A stretch of 64,000 nucleotides of DNA, from the NCBI GenBank assembly GCA_947503245.1, contig CANNCV010000001.1, positions 929,501 to 993,500 of the forward strand. The letters run 5' to 3'. Of this stretch, positions 1 to 8,500 are shown piece after piece. The first letter of the stretch is position 1. The number at the start of each line of letters is the position of its first letter. Under the pieces are notes generated by a model. It saw only the letters and a program-made list of their open reading frames with translations, did not search any database and was not told the DNA's origin. The position numbers were made by a program, and so were the translations under genes. This stretch comes from an uncultured Sphingomonadaceae bacterium (GTDB lineage: Bacteria; Pseudomonadota; Alphaproteobacteria; Sphingomonadales; Sphingomonadaceae).

Positions 1-1856
1 CGCCAACGCGTGAGCTTGCTTTGCAGGTCAGCCGTGAACTGATGTGGCTTTATGCTGGTGCGCACACCCGCATTGCCACTTGTGTTGGCGGCATGGATGC
101 CAGCAAAGAACGGCGTAACCTGAAAAATGGCGCGCAAATTGTTGTCGGTACGCCCGGGCGTCTGCGTGACCATTTGGAGCGCGGGGCATTGGACCTGTCT
201 GAGCTAAAGGTCGCTGTGCTGGACGAAGCGGATGAGATGCTGGATATGGGCTTCCGCGAAGAGCTGGAAGATATATTGAATGCCAGCCCGGATGACCGCC
301 GGACATTAATGTTCTCTGCCACCATGCCGAAGCAGATTGTGTCGCTGGCCAAGCGCTATCAGCAAGACGCGATGCGCATTTCAACGGTTACGCAAGATCG
401 CGGCCATGGTGATATTGCCTATCAGGCGGTGACTGTCGCTCCGCCGGATACAGAAAGCGCAGTGGTTAACCTGCTGCGCCTGCATGAGCCGGATACCGCC
501 ATTTTGTTCTGCGCCACGCGTGAGCGGGTGCGGCATTTGCATGCCAAGTTGACCAATCGCGGCTTTAACGCTGTCGCGCTTTCGGGTGAGCATAGCCAGC
601 AAGAGCGCAACCACGCTTTGCAATCATTACGCGATAAAAGAGCGCGCATTTGTGTGGCGACGGATGTTGCAGCGAGGGGCATCGATTTGCCCAGCGTTAC
701 GCTTGTCGTCCATGTTGAAATTCCGCGCGATGCAGAGGCATTGCAGCACCGTTCGGGCCGAACAGGGCGTGCGGGCAAAAAAGGCACGGCCGTTCTGGTT
801 GTGCCTTATCAGCGGCGCAAGCGGGTAGAATCCATGTTGCGCGGCGCGAAGATCAATGCCGAATGGATTACGGTACCCAGCGCCGAAGAGATTAAGGCCA
901 AAGATCATGAACGGTTGCTGGAAAAGCTCTTGGCGCCCGTTGAATTTGATGAGGCTGATATCGCCTTGGGTGCAAAATTGCTGGAAACGATGAGCCCGGA
1001 AAATATAGCCGCTGCTTTGGTCTCTACGCACCGCGCCAAAATGCCATCGGCTGAAGATTTGCTGGATGATGGCAAGCGAGAGCGCGCCAAAGAAACGCAC
1101 CGTGACGGGTTTGACGATGCCATCTGGTTCCGCGTCAATGTCGGGCGCAGCAACAATGCCGACCCAAAATGGATATTGCCGCTTATGTGCCGCCGTGGCG
1201 GCGTTACCCGCAATGATATTGGTGCCATTCGCATCATGGGCAATGAGAGTTTTGTGGCTATTGCCGCCAAATCAGCAGAGCAATTTGCACAGTCTGTCCA
1301 GAACCCCGGACAGGATGAAGATGATGATGTTGAGATCGTGAAAGCCGATGGTCCACCGCGCGATGCCGCGCGAGAGAACCGCAAGCGCGGCAAAGGTGGA
1401 TATCAAGGACGTGGCGGCGAAGGCGGCGGCCATCGCGGCAAGCCCAATTTTAAGCGGCGCGAAGACGGTGATGGAGGCAAACCAAAACGGCGTGAATATA
1501 AAGATCGCCCGAAAAAGGATTGGCCCAAAAAAGATGGCCCCCGCAATGATGGACCCCGCAGTGACGGGCCACGCGGTGATAGGCCGCGCAGTGATAGACC
1601 CAAAAAAGACGGGTTTACACCGGACCGCGCAAGAACAGACAAAGCGCCGGATAAAGGCAGTGCAGCCGACACTGGCAAACCTGCCGCAAGAGAGAAATTG
1701 CGCCCCGAATATAAGGGCGGCCCCAAGGGCGACTTCAAAAAAGACGGCAAAAAATATGCGCCAAAGAAAGTTGGCGCATCGCCCAAATTTCGCGGTAAGC
1801 AAAAGAATAAAGGCAAACCCGGTGGCGGCAAGCCAGTGAATAGGCGGCAACCGTAA
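1..1856 (+). CDS. DEAD-box ATP-dependent RNA helicase (5' truncated by window edge)
   Basis: An RNA-unwinding ATPase whose N terminus (Q motif, Walker A) lies before the window. The frame is open from base 3 and opens with motif Ia, PTRELALQ, so the TTG at 21 is not the start. Following motifs are TPGR, DEAD (about base 222), SAT (about 315) and HRSGRTGRAG (about 750). A DbpA/CsdA-type RNA-binding domain spans about bases 1125-1300. The last ~180 residues are a highly basic, low-complexity tail rich in RGG-like and DGPR/DRPK repeats, as in cold-shock DeaD-type helicases. Such tails bind RNA loosely. The helicase call is seen directly; the DeaD-like role (cold, ribosome assembly) is inferred. 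Confidence 0.93.
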   Translation, partial: PTRELALQVSRELMWLYAGAHTRIATCVGGMDASKERRNLKNGAQIVVGTPGRLRDHLERGALDLSELKVAVLDEADEMLDMGFREELEDILNASPDDRRTLMFSATMPKQIVSLAKRYQQDAMRISTVTQDRGHGDIAYQAVTVAPPDTESAVVNLLRLHEPDTAILFCATRERVRHLHAKLTNRGFNAVALSGEHSQQERNHALQSLRDKRARICVATDVAARGIDLPSVTLVVHVEIPRDAEALQHRSGRTGRAGKKGTAVLVVPYQRRKRVESMLRGAKINAEWITVPSAEEIKAKDHERLLEKLLAPVEFDEADIALGAKLLETMSPENIAAALVSTHRAKMPSAEDLLDDGKRERAKETHRDGFDDAIWFRVNVGRSNNADPKWILPLMCRRGGVTRNDIGAIRIMGNESFVAIAAKSAEQFAQSVQNPGQDEDDDVEIVKADGPPRDAARENRKRGKGGYQGRGGEGGGHRGKPNFKRREDGDGGKPKRREYKDRPKKDWPKKDGPRNDGPRSDGPRGDRPRSDRPKKDGFTPDRARTDKAPDKGSAADTGKPAAREKLRPEYKGGPKGDFKKDGKKYAPKKVGASPKFRGKQKNKGKPGGGKPVNRRQP

Positions 1857-1887
1857 AGGCAAAAACGAACGCCTTAATTTGCAGGCG

Positions 1888-2601
1888 CTAAATTGAAGGG
1901 GCTGCCCAATTAATTGGTGCGGCGCCCTGTGCTATTAGGAAATCATTACACTGGCTGAAATGCTGACACCCCAAAAACCCCTTATAGGCAGATAAGGGGG
2001 AGGGGTGCGGCGCGTGCAGCACGAGATGCCGACTATCGACAAAGGCCGCCTTTTTCTGCGCATAGCTGCCCCACAGCATGAAGACGACGCTATGCGGCAG
2101 TGCGTTCACCTGTGCGATAACTGCATCAGTAAACTCCTCCCAACCGCGCCCGCGATGCGATGCGGCTTTACCCATCTCCACGGTCAAAACAGAGTTGAGC
2201 AGCAGCACGCCCTGACGCGCCCATGATTCCAAAAAGCCATGACTGGCAGGGGCAATGCCCAAATCGCTTTCCAGCTCTTTATAGATATTGACCAAAGAGG
2301 GCGGGGTTTTGACCTGCGGCTGCACTGAAAAGCACAGCCCATGCGCTTGGCCCGGCCCGTGATAAGGGTCTTGCCCCAAAATCACTACGCGCACTGTGTC
2401 TAAAGGCGTTAGGTCAAGCGCGCGAAATATCGCGCTGCCTTTGGGAAAAATGGTTTTCCCCGCCGCTTTTTCCGCTCGCAAAAATGCTTTTAGCGCGGCC
2501 ATGCGCGGATGCGTGAGCGGCCCCGCCAGGGCAGCTTTCCAGCTTGCTTCAAGCTTTACCGCGTCTAGCTCAATCGCACCGGGATTGTCAGACCGGCTCA
2601 T
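1888..2601 (-). CDS. ung: Uracil-DNA glycosylase, family 1
   Basis: Removes uracil from DNA to start base-excision repair. Family 1 signatures are present: the water-activating motif GQDPYH (residues 76-81), a uracil-binding segment AHGLCFSV, and the C-terminal HPSPLSA loop that inserts into the minor groove. Its ~237 residues are normal for the family. An ATG eight codons further upstream exists, but the start at 2601 overlaps the TGA of the lipoprotein gene as ATGA, the same junction seen between the two preceding genes. It is therefore the third gene of an SDR-lipoprotein-ung operon and is probably translationally coupled. Confidence 0.96.
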   Translation of the reverse strand: MSRSDNPGAIELDAVKLEASWKAALAGPLTHPRMAALKAFLRAEKAAGKTIFPKGSAIFRALDLTPLDTVRVVILGQDPYHGPGQAHGLCFSVQPQVKTPPSLVNIYKELESDLGIAPASHGFLESWARQGVLLLNSVLTVEMGKAASHRGRGWEEFTDAVIAQVNALPHSVVFMLWGSYAQKKAAFVDSRHLVLHAPHPSPLSAYKGFLGCQHFSQCNDFLIAQGAAPINWAAPSI

Positions 2602-3263
2602 AATGTTGGTATCGTCTCGCCCCATGGTGGCGGCGGCGCTTCCACTGGTTTGGTCAGGTCAAATTCTACACGGAAAAACCGGCCTTCGCGTTTCAGCTCA
2701 TAGGCAAATTGCGTGTCATTCACGTCCACTGCCCATATATTGGTGACCGAGGCAGCAAGGTCATTTGCGTTGAACAGGTCGATCGAGAATTGATCAACGG
2801 GAAATTCCTGTCGTGTAGCTTGACCAGCATCAGCAACCGTCCCGCCATAACGGCTCACACGGTCTTCCTCGCCATCCTCATGGCGGTGGACGTGGTGCAG
2901 TGACAGGCCGTTTTCGGTGTGATGAATGACCCAAGTGCGTGAGCGGTTCCACGCGGTACCTGCTGTCCCACCTGGCATCTCGACGTGAAAAGGAATGGCG
3001 ATCTGTTCAACATCGCATGCGGCCACATGCATGACCATATTTGCCCCAGCAAAATCGCTATCTTGCGGATCGCTGGAGGTCAGCTTTCCGGCATAGGCCT
3101 TACCGCAGAGCGCCATCAGCGATGCATAAAATGTGTCCGCTGCGCTTTGCTGATCGCTGCTGTTCGCCGCGCTCGCATCTGAGCCCGTTTCGCTCGTACA
3201 TCCGCCGAGCGACAAAGATGCAGCGGCAATGACGGCCAATGCTTTATAAGATACGTTTATCAT
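2598..3263 (-). CDS. Predicted lipoprotein of unknown function
   Basis: About 221 residues. I do not recognise the family. The start at 3263 gives [22 protein letters not shown], a short signal peptide ending in a lipobox (LGGC), and overlaps the SDR stop as ATGA; the longer frame upstream lacks signal-peptide character. After the Cys comes a Ser/Asp/Ala-rich linker, then a compact domain with HH and [12 protein letters not shown] segments and a C-terminal beta-rich part ending in a PPPPW stretch. It is probably anchored to an envelope membrane facing the periplasm. Nothing in the sequence points to an enzymatic function. Confidence 0.8.
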   Translation of the reverse strand: MINVSYKALAVIAAASLSLGGCTSETGSDASAANSSDQQSAADTFYASLMALCGKAYAGKLTSSDPQDSDFAGANMVMHVAACDVEQIAIPFHVEMPGGTAGTAWNRSRTWVIHHTENGLSLHHVHRHEDGEEDRVSRYGGTVADAGQATRQEFPVDQFSIDLFNANDLAASVTNIWAVDVNDTQFAYELKREGRFFRVEFDLTKPVEAPPPPWGETIPTL

Positions 3264-4069
3264 ACCGTCTTTCCTGCCAAAGCCGCGCCAATGCCCGCGG
3301 TCATTTGAAACAGCATATCGGGGTCGGAATGCCGCAACTGAGCAGCAGCCAGTTCCTGCCCTTCTGCGACCATAATTTCCTTTGTGCCTGCTTTCATGCC
3401 GGCCAATATCCGCGCGGCGCATTCCTCTGGCGGCAAGCCATTATCTATGGCCGCATCAGACTCTCCGCGCTTTGCGCCATCGCCAGTGAGCGCATTGCGC
3501 GCAACATCGGTCTTAATCGATCCGGGCAGCACTGTCGTGACGCCAATGCCATGGACCTGCTCCACCTCGGCGCGCAGTGCATCGCTATACCCAATCAACC
3601 CATGTTTGGCGGCGCAATAGGCGGTGCGCAAGGGGACGCCGATGCGCCCCGCGACCGAGCTGATGGCCACCATATGCCCACTGCCGCGCGCGACCATATG
3701 GGGCAAAAGCAATTGGGTGAGCCAGATAGGCGCAAGCAGATCGACATCCAAAATACGCTTATACACCTCTGGCTGCGTATCTTTGGCCAGACTGCGTTGG
3801 CTGATCCCGGCATTATTGACCAAAATGTCCACATGCCCCTGCCAGCCAATAGCGGCCTCTACTTTGTCGCCCAATGCTGTCCAATCGGTCGTATCAAATG
3901 GCAGGATGAGGTGCGGCACAGCGCAGTCATTGGCAACTTGTTGCAACGCCTCCTCGCGCCGACCGGACAGGATTAGCTGAGCGCCCTCCGCCGCAAATGC
4001 GCGGGCCAGAGCAGCGCCAATGCCTGATGACGCGCCAGTGATCCAGATTATCTTGCCCGCAAAATCCAT
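3260..4069 (-). CDS. Short-chain dehydrogenase/reductase
   Basis: NAD(P)-dependent oxidoreductase of the classical SDR superfamily. A Rossmann glycine motif TGASSGIG is at residues 11-18, the NNAG motif at 85-88, and the catalytic Ser138, Tyr151 and Lys155 (YCAAK) are all present. The start at 4069 follows an AGAGGATGG ribosome-binding stretch and puts the Rossmann strand at the N terminus; the 13-residue longer frame is unlikely. It resembles the DHRS7-like lipid- or steroid-type SDRs, but the substrate cannot be read. First gene of a three-gene operon with ung. Confidence 0.92.
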   Translation of the reverse strand: MDFAGKIIWITGASSGIGAALARAFAAEGAQLILSGRREEALQQVANDCAVPHLILPFDTTDWTALGDKVEAAIGWQGHVDILVNNAGISQRSLAKDTQPEVYKRILDVDLLAPIWLTQLLLPHMVARGSGHMVAISSVAGRIGVPLRTAYCAAKHGLIGYSDALRAEVEQVHGIGVTTVLPGSIKTDVARNALTGDGAKRGESDAAIDNGLPPEECAARILAGMKAGTKEIMVAEGQELAAAQLRHSDPDMLFQMTAGIGAALAGKTV

Positions 4070-4155
4070 ATATCCATCCTCTATAAATGCGTATCTGTTT
4101 TGCAGCATGCTAAAGCCTGCCGCGCATTTAGGCTATGGGCAAATGGCAAGCGCTT

Positions 4156-5397
4156 TCATCCCAGGGCGAGTTCATCCAATATCGCTGGAATTTTCTGTTT
4201 CAGCTTGAAGAACCCCCTGCTGGCATGGGGCCAGGCCAGACGATCATAATCACGCAATATGGTCATGGTGGCGATGCCATTTTCGGCCAGATAGCTGGAG
4301 CGTCTATCCCAAATATCACGTAGTGGACCGATGGGGATGTAGGGCATGACCAATGTTGCTAGGCCCGCCTGTTGCATGGCCTGAATAAGCGCATCGGCAG
4401 AGGCAATATCGCTGGTTGGGCAGGCAAAGGCGGTGGCTGCGCGAGTGCAAGCATCATCGACCGCTGCGGCAGAAAATGCCTGTACTGCACCAGCAGGCGG
4501 CGAAGATACCGCGTTCCAATCCGGCTTTAGGCCCATTATCAGCTTGGGTGCCTTGCCTTGCAGGGGCAGGCTCTCCGCTGCGCAATCCTCACTATGGATC
4601 AGCAGAGCGAAATCATCGGGCAGTGCCTCTTCCTCTGGCAGGGTAAGCAATTGACGTGGATGATTATTCTCTTCCTCCAATGGCGCGGCCTGTTCATTCA
4701 GGCCCGTTGGCGCAAAGCGGCCATCGGTATAGCGCGCAATATTGCTGGCGCGCGCCAGATAATGTTTCCCCTTGGTGTGCAGGCCGCCAACCCAGCGCCA
4801 CGAACAGGTGTTGCTGGCCGCATCGCCATCCAGCAAATGGGTCAGGAAAAACTCTGCGCCTAAAGCCCATGGCAAGCGCAAGGTGAAGATCCAGATTGCA
4901 GCAAACCACATGCGCGCATGATTGTGCAAATAGCCATATTGCACCAGCTCCTGCGTCCAGGCATCAAAACAGTCTATGCCAGTGCGTCCAGCAATTGCTT
5001 CATCATAGGCTGTGGCCAGCCCGCTATTCGCCGCCAGCTTGGCATGCAGATCGGGCAATTGATCGGCATAATCGCGCCAGACACTGGGGTGATGCTCTAG
5101 CCAGCCCTTAAAATAGCCGCGCCAAAAAACTTCCTGAATAAACTTTTCTGCGGTTGATGGCGCAAAACGCTCCAGCGTTGCCGTTAGCACGTCCTCCTCG
5201 GTTATCAGCCGGTGGCGGATATAGGGGGAGAGGCAGGAGATATTGTCGCGTTTTTCCGGCCCGAAATCATAGTTGCGCTGGCTGGCATAGGTATTGCCTG
5301 CGCGGGGCACAAAGTTGCGCAATTGCACCTGTGCGCTGGCTGCATCAGGGGTAAAATCCATCGGGTCGGAAAGCAGTCCGGGAAGAGCAGCGGGCAT
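4156..5397 (-). CDS. Photolyase/cryptochrome-type FAD-binding protein with a reversed domain order
   Basis: The N-terminal ~230 residues are the FAD-binding helical domain of the photolyase/cryptochrome superfamily: LSPYIRHRLI, FWRGYFK, TGIDCFDAW, GYLHNHARMW, and the flavin-binding DGDAASN followed by W-x-W. The usual N-terminal antenna alpha/beta domain is absent. A second, alpha/beta-looking domain instead follows the FAD domain (about 235-413) and ends GFFKLKQKIP, which is reminiscent of photolyase N-domain sequence. This could be a circular permutation or an unrelated domain. Whether it repairs DNA or senses light cannot be told. It precedes, and is probably not co-transcribed with, the SDR operon. 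Confidence 0.85.
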   Translation of the reverse strand: MPAALPGLLSDPMDFTPDAASAQVQLRNFVPRAGNTYASQRNYDFGPEKRDNISCLSPYIRHRLITEEDVLTATLERFAPSTAEKFIQEVFWRGYFKGWLEHHPSVWRDYADQLPDLHAKLAANSGLATAYDEAIAGRTGIDCFDAWTQELVQYGYLHNHARMWFAAIWIFTLRLPWALGAEFFLTHLLDGDAASNTCSWRWVGGLHTKGKHYLARASNIARYTDGRFAPTGLNEQAAPLEEENNHPRQLLTLPEEEALPDDFALLIHSEDCAAESLPLQGKAPKLIMGLKPDWNAVSSPPAGAVQAFSAAAVDDACTRAATAFACPTSDIASADALIQAMQQAGLATLVMPYIPIGPLRDIWDRRSSYLAENGIATMTILRDYDRLAWPHASRGFFKLKQKIPAILDELALG

Positions 5398-5429
5398 ATT
5401 GGTCTTAGTCCTAAAGGTCTGGTGTTGAT

Positions 5430-5708
5430 TTATGCTTTGTCGATGAGCCCTTTTGCGGGCCGTGCAATGCGATAAACGCCTTGCAGATCATCGGGTTGCA
5501 CAGTCATGCCTTTTTGTGTGAGCCGCAGTGCGCCAAGACGTGCTTTGGCTTTTACATGCCGGTGAATGAGCGGCATGATATCGCGCCAATCCTCACCACC
5601 AATATGCCGCGCAATGTCAGACGGGCACAAGGTGGCACCATCGCGCCTTACAGAGAATAAGGCCAATATTGCAGTATCAATCAGAGCAGCGGGAATTTGG
5701 TCTGTCAT
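5430..5708 (-). CDS. DUF3253 family protein
   Basis: A 92-residue protein matching the DUF3253 pattern as I remember it: an N-terminal helical region, CPSDIARHIGG, a W-x-x-x-M-P motif (WRDIMPLIHRHVKAKA) and a basic beta-hairpin LRLTQKGM. The shape suggests a small winged-helix fold, but the function is unknown. It lies 32 bases upstream of the photolyase-like gene on the same strand, so the two are probably one transcription unit. DUF3253 and cryptochrome/photolyase proteins may be linked functionally; that is only inferred from proximity. Confidence 0.85.
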   Translation of the reverse strand: MTDQIPAALIDTAILALFSVRRDGATLCPSDIARHIGGEDWRDIMPLIHRHVKAKARLGALRLTQKGMTVQPDDLQGVYRIARPAKGLIDKA

Positions 5709-5876
5709 GCACCCACAATGGCGCGGTGCAGAAAATGCGCAAGGCCCTGCTTGCTAACGAACACGGCATAGACACTTGTAACAATTGGTGATGCGGGATA
5801 AGGCATATGCCCCATATCAATGGCGAAGAAGCAAAGTCTATTGACCCACGCATAGACATATATCGTTAGGAGAGCC

Positions 5877-7025
5877 ATGTCTGACCAGCACGCCGCAAAT
5901 GCGCAATTCACACCTGTAATCTCGGCGACAGGCCTGTTCACGCCTGACCAGAAAATCACCAATGAGGAGCTGGTCGCCAGTTTTAACGCTTATGTTGATA
6001 AGCATAATGCCGAACATGCCGATGCTATTGCCGCTGGAAGTGTGGACGCGCTCACCTATAGCTCGGTTGAATTTATTGAAAAAGCCAGCGGCATTAAAGC
6101 GCGTTATGTGCTGAATAAAGATGGCATATTGAACCCGGATACCATGTGTCCGCAATTGCCGGAGCGGCCCAATGAGGAACTATCTATTCTAGCAGAAATC
6201 GGCGTAAAGGCGGCGCGGCAAGCACTTGATAGCGCCGGACGCAAAGCAGAGGATGTTGACGCTGTTCTGGTTGCTTGCTCCAATTTACAGCGTGCCTATC
6301 CTGCTATTGCGGTTGAGATTCAGGATGAGCTGGGCATTGATGGTTTTGGCTTTGATCTGAACGTCGCTTGTTCCTCGGCCACATTTGGCCTGCAAACCGC
6401 AGCGGACTATATCCGCTCGGGCAGTGCGCGTTCGGTGTTGGTCATCAATCCAGAAATATGTTCCGCGCATTTGAACTGGCGTGATCGCGACAGCCATTTT
6501 ATTTTTGGTGATGTGGCAACAGCCATATTGGTGGAAGCCAAGGATCTGGCCCCGGCTGAACATTGGGAGATTTTGGGCACTAAGTTAAAGACCAAATTTT
6601 CGAACAATATTCGCAATAATTTCGGATTTTTGAACCGCACACATCCCGAAACACGCGATGACCCGGATAAATTGTTTAAGCAAGAAGGCCGCAAGGTTTT
6701 CAAAGAAGTGGTGCCCATGGTCGCAGCGATGATTTTGGACCAGATGGACCGGCTTGGCATTACATCCGCTGAGCTGCGCCGGCTCTGGCTGCATCAGGCC
6801 AATGCGGGCATGAACCGTCTTATCGCGGCAAAAGTGCTCGGCCATGAAGCGAATGCGGACGAAAGCCCTACAGTGCTGGACAGCTATGCCAACACGTCAT
6901 CGGCTGGTTCGATCATTGCTTTTCATCAGCATAGCAAAGATTTGCAAGCTGGTGAGAAAGGGCTGATCTGTTCCTTTGGCGCTGGCTATTCGGCGGGTAC
7001 AGTATTCATACAAAAGGCGGCTTGA
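5877..7025 (+). CDS. Beta-ketoacyl-ACP synthase III-like condensing enzyme
   Basis: Thiolase-fold ketosynthase. The catalytic triad of the FabH group is visible: Cys165 (in ACSSATF), His306 (LHQAN) and Asn339 (YANTSSAGS). At 382 residues it is about 60 longer than housekeeping FabH, with an extra segment around residues 35-65 and another around 240-275. That fits the divergent FabH-like group used for secondary or long-chain acyl condensation rather than primary fatty-acid initiation. A TAGGAGAG ribosome-binding site precedes the ATG. Monocistronic or paired with the esterase 65 bases downstream. Confidence 0.9.
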   Translation: MSDQHAANAQFTPVISATGLFTPDQKITNEELVASFNAYVDKHNAEHADAIAAGSVDALTYSSVEFIEKASGIKARYVLNKDGILNPDTMCPQLPERPNEELSILAEIGVKAARQALDSAGRKAEDVDAVLVACSNLQRAYPAIAVEIQDELGIDGFGFDLNVACSSATFGLQTAADYIRSGSARSVLVINPEICSAHLNWRDRDSHFIFGDVATAILVEAKDLAPAEHWEILGTKLKTKFSNNIRNNFGFLNRTHPETRDDPDKLFKQEGRKVFKEVVPMVAAMILDQMDRLGITSAELRRLWLHQANAGMNRLIAAKVLGHEANADESPTVLDSYANTSSAGSIIAFHQHSKDLQAGEKGLICSFGAGYSAGTVFIQKAA

Positions 7026-7090
7026 AACAAAAAGCTTACTATATTCACCGCATCACATATGCGCATAAGATAAGCAATTAGGGGAATGTT

Positions 7091-7999
7091 ATGACCAGTT
7101 TTTCAGCCAAGATGGTCAATATCATCCTGAAATTGCGCGGTATCAAAAAGATATTTTCCGGCGAAGAGACTGCGCTAAAAGGTATTGCCGCAGATCGTGC
7201 GCGTGGTCCGGCCAAACCCGTGTCTTGGCTGACCCAGAATTGCGATATTAGCGAAGAGCATATTGATGGCCATTTGGTCTATCATCTGACGCCTAAATCG
7301 GGTGGCAAATCGGTTGCTTCTGGCCATCATGTCATATATTTTCATGGTGGCGGCTATGCTTTGGATATTGCGCCGGAGCATTGGAAATATCTGGCCAAAT
7401 TGGTGAAGGCAACGGGCGCTTCGCTCAGCGTGCCCATCTACCCGATGGCGCCGGAAAATGACTGGCGCCCGGCTTATGCCATGGCGCGCAAACTCTATGC
7501 CGAATTGGCCGAGAAAGTGGACCCGGGCAATATTACGCTTATGGGCGATAGTGCGGGCGGTGGTTTCTCCTTGGCGCTTGGGCAGATGCTGCGGGATGAT
7601 GGCGAAAAACTGCCGGGCAAGATTGCGCTGCTCTCTCCATGGATTGATGGTAATGCCAATGATCCGGAACAAGTGATTATCGCGCCAAAAGATAATATTA
7701 TCGCGCTGCCGGCCATTCAGGCGATGGGCCGTTGGTGGGCTGGTGAGGGCGGTGACCCTTCAGACTTTCCCGTTAGCCCATTATTGCACGATATTACCGG
7801 TCTGCCGCCCATGGGCGTGTGGACGGGAACGCACGACATTTTGTATGTCGATGCCAAGAAGCTGAAAGCCAAGGCAGACGCGGCAAATATCGCTCTGGAC
7901 TATCATGTGCATGAACAGATGCAGCATGTCTGGATGATTTTGCCGATGAAAGAAGCGGACAAAGCTATAGAAGAGATTGCCGCTTTTATGCAGCGTTAA
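7091..7999 (+). CDS. Alpha/beta hydrolase, HSL-type esterase/lipase
   Basis: Serine hydrolase of the hormone-sensitive-lipase group (Abhydrolase_3). The oxyanion-hole motif HGGGY is at 85-89, the nucleophile elbow GDSAGG has Ser154, the acid is Asp248 (GTHDILY) and the base His278 (MQHVW). No signal peptide is seen, so it should be cytoplasmic or peripheral. It acts on short-chain acyl or hydroxy-ester substrates in characterised relatives; the real substrate is unknown. Position right behind the FabH-like gene hints at a common acyl pathway, but spacing is loose. Confidence 0.92.
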   Translation: MTSFSAKMVNIILKLRGIKKIFSGEETALKGIAADRARGPAKPVSWLTQNCDISEEHIDGHLVYHLTPKSGGKSVASGHHVIYFHGGGYALDIAPEHWKYLAKLVKATGASLSVPIYPMAPENDWRPAYAMARKLYAELAEKVDPGNITLMGDSAGGGFSLALGQMLRDDGEKLPGKIALLSPWIDGNANDPEQVIIAPKDNIIALPAIQAMGRWWAGEGGDPSDFPVSPLLHDITGLPPMGVWTGTHDILYVDAKKLKAKADAANIALDYHVHEQMQHVWMILPMKEADKAIEEIAAFMQR

Positions 8000-8039
8000 G
8001 AGGCCGCATTAAAAGTTTCACTAAGATGCTGTTGGCCGT

Positions 8040-8384
8040 TCAGCCTTTAATCGGTTTTACCCCCGCCTTTTCCAGTTCCGCCCCTAAACGTCCGGTCAAC
8101 GCATACCACCACATTTTGAAGTCTGCGCCCAATGACCATAAAGGATAGGTGAACGTCGCAGGGCGGTTTTTCTCAACCGTGAAATGCGCCAACCATGCAA
8201 AGAAATACCCTGCAACCGGCATAGCGAGCAGCCACAGCCATTGGCCAGCAAGCAAGGCATAAGCCGCAATGGCAATGACAATGCTGGTGCCGATATAATG
8301 ATAGGCACGGGTCAGTGGTTTGCTGTGCTCTCGCAGATAAAAGGGCCAGAATTCAGTGAAACTTTGATAGGTCTTATCGGTCAT
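8040..8384 (-). CDS. DUF962 (Mpo1-like) membrane protein
   Basis: A 114-residue protein with two to three transmembrane helices and family-typical residues: FWPFYLREHSKP, R-x-x-HYIGT, the W-x-x-HF-x-x-E-x-NRPATF motif and GADFKMW. The yeast relative Mpo1 is an iron-dependent dioxygenase of 2-hydroxy fatty acids, and the conserved His residues (HS, HY, HF) would be its metal ligands. That function is transferred from the family. Sphingolipid-making sphingomonads would have such substrates. Convergent with the esterase gene. Confidence 0.88.
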   Translation of the reverse strand: MTDKTYQSFTEFWPFYLREHSKPLTRAYHYIGTSIVIAIAAYALLAGQWLWLLAMPVAGYFFAWLAHFTVEKNRPATFTYPLWSLGADFKMWWYALTGRLGAELEKAGVKPIKG

Positions 8385-8405
8385 AGCCTAATGCTAAACC
8401 ATGTC

Positions 8406-8447
8406 TGGCAAAAAGAAAATAGCGCGAGACCATAGGCCTCGCGCTAT
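8406..8447 (-). terminator. Rho-independent terminator of the yqiJ-yqiK unit
   Basis: A perfect 10-bp stem (ATAGCGCGAG with CTCGCGCTAT, loop of 9) at 8419-8447. Read on the minus strand it is followed by a T-rich run, TTTTCTTTTT. It lies about 50 bases beyond the stop of the flotillin gene. Confidence 0.75.
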
Positions 8448-8500
8448 CCCTCACCGCTGACTGCCCTTGCCCAGGCAATCAGCCTCACCCAATATGTCGA

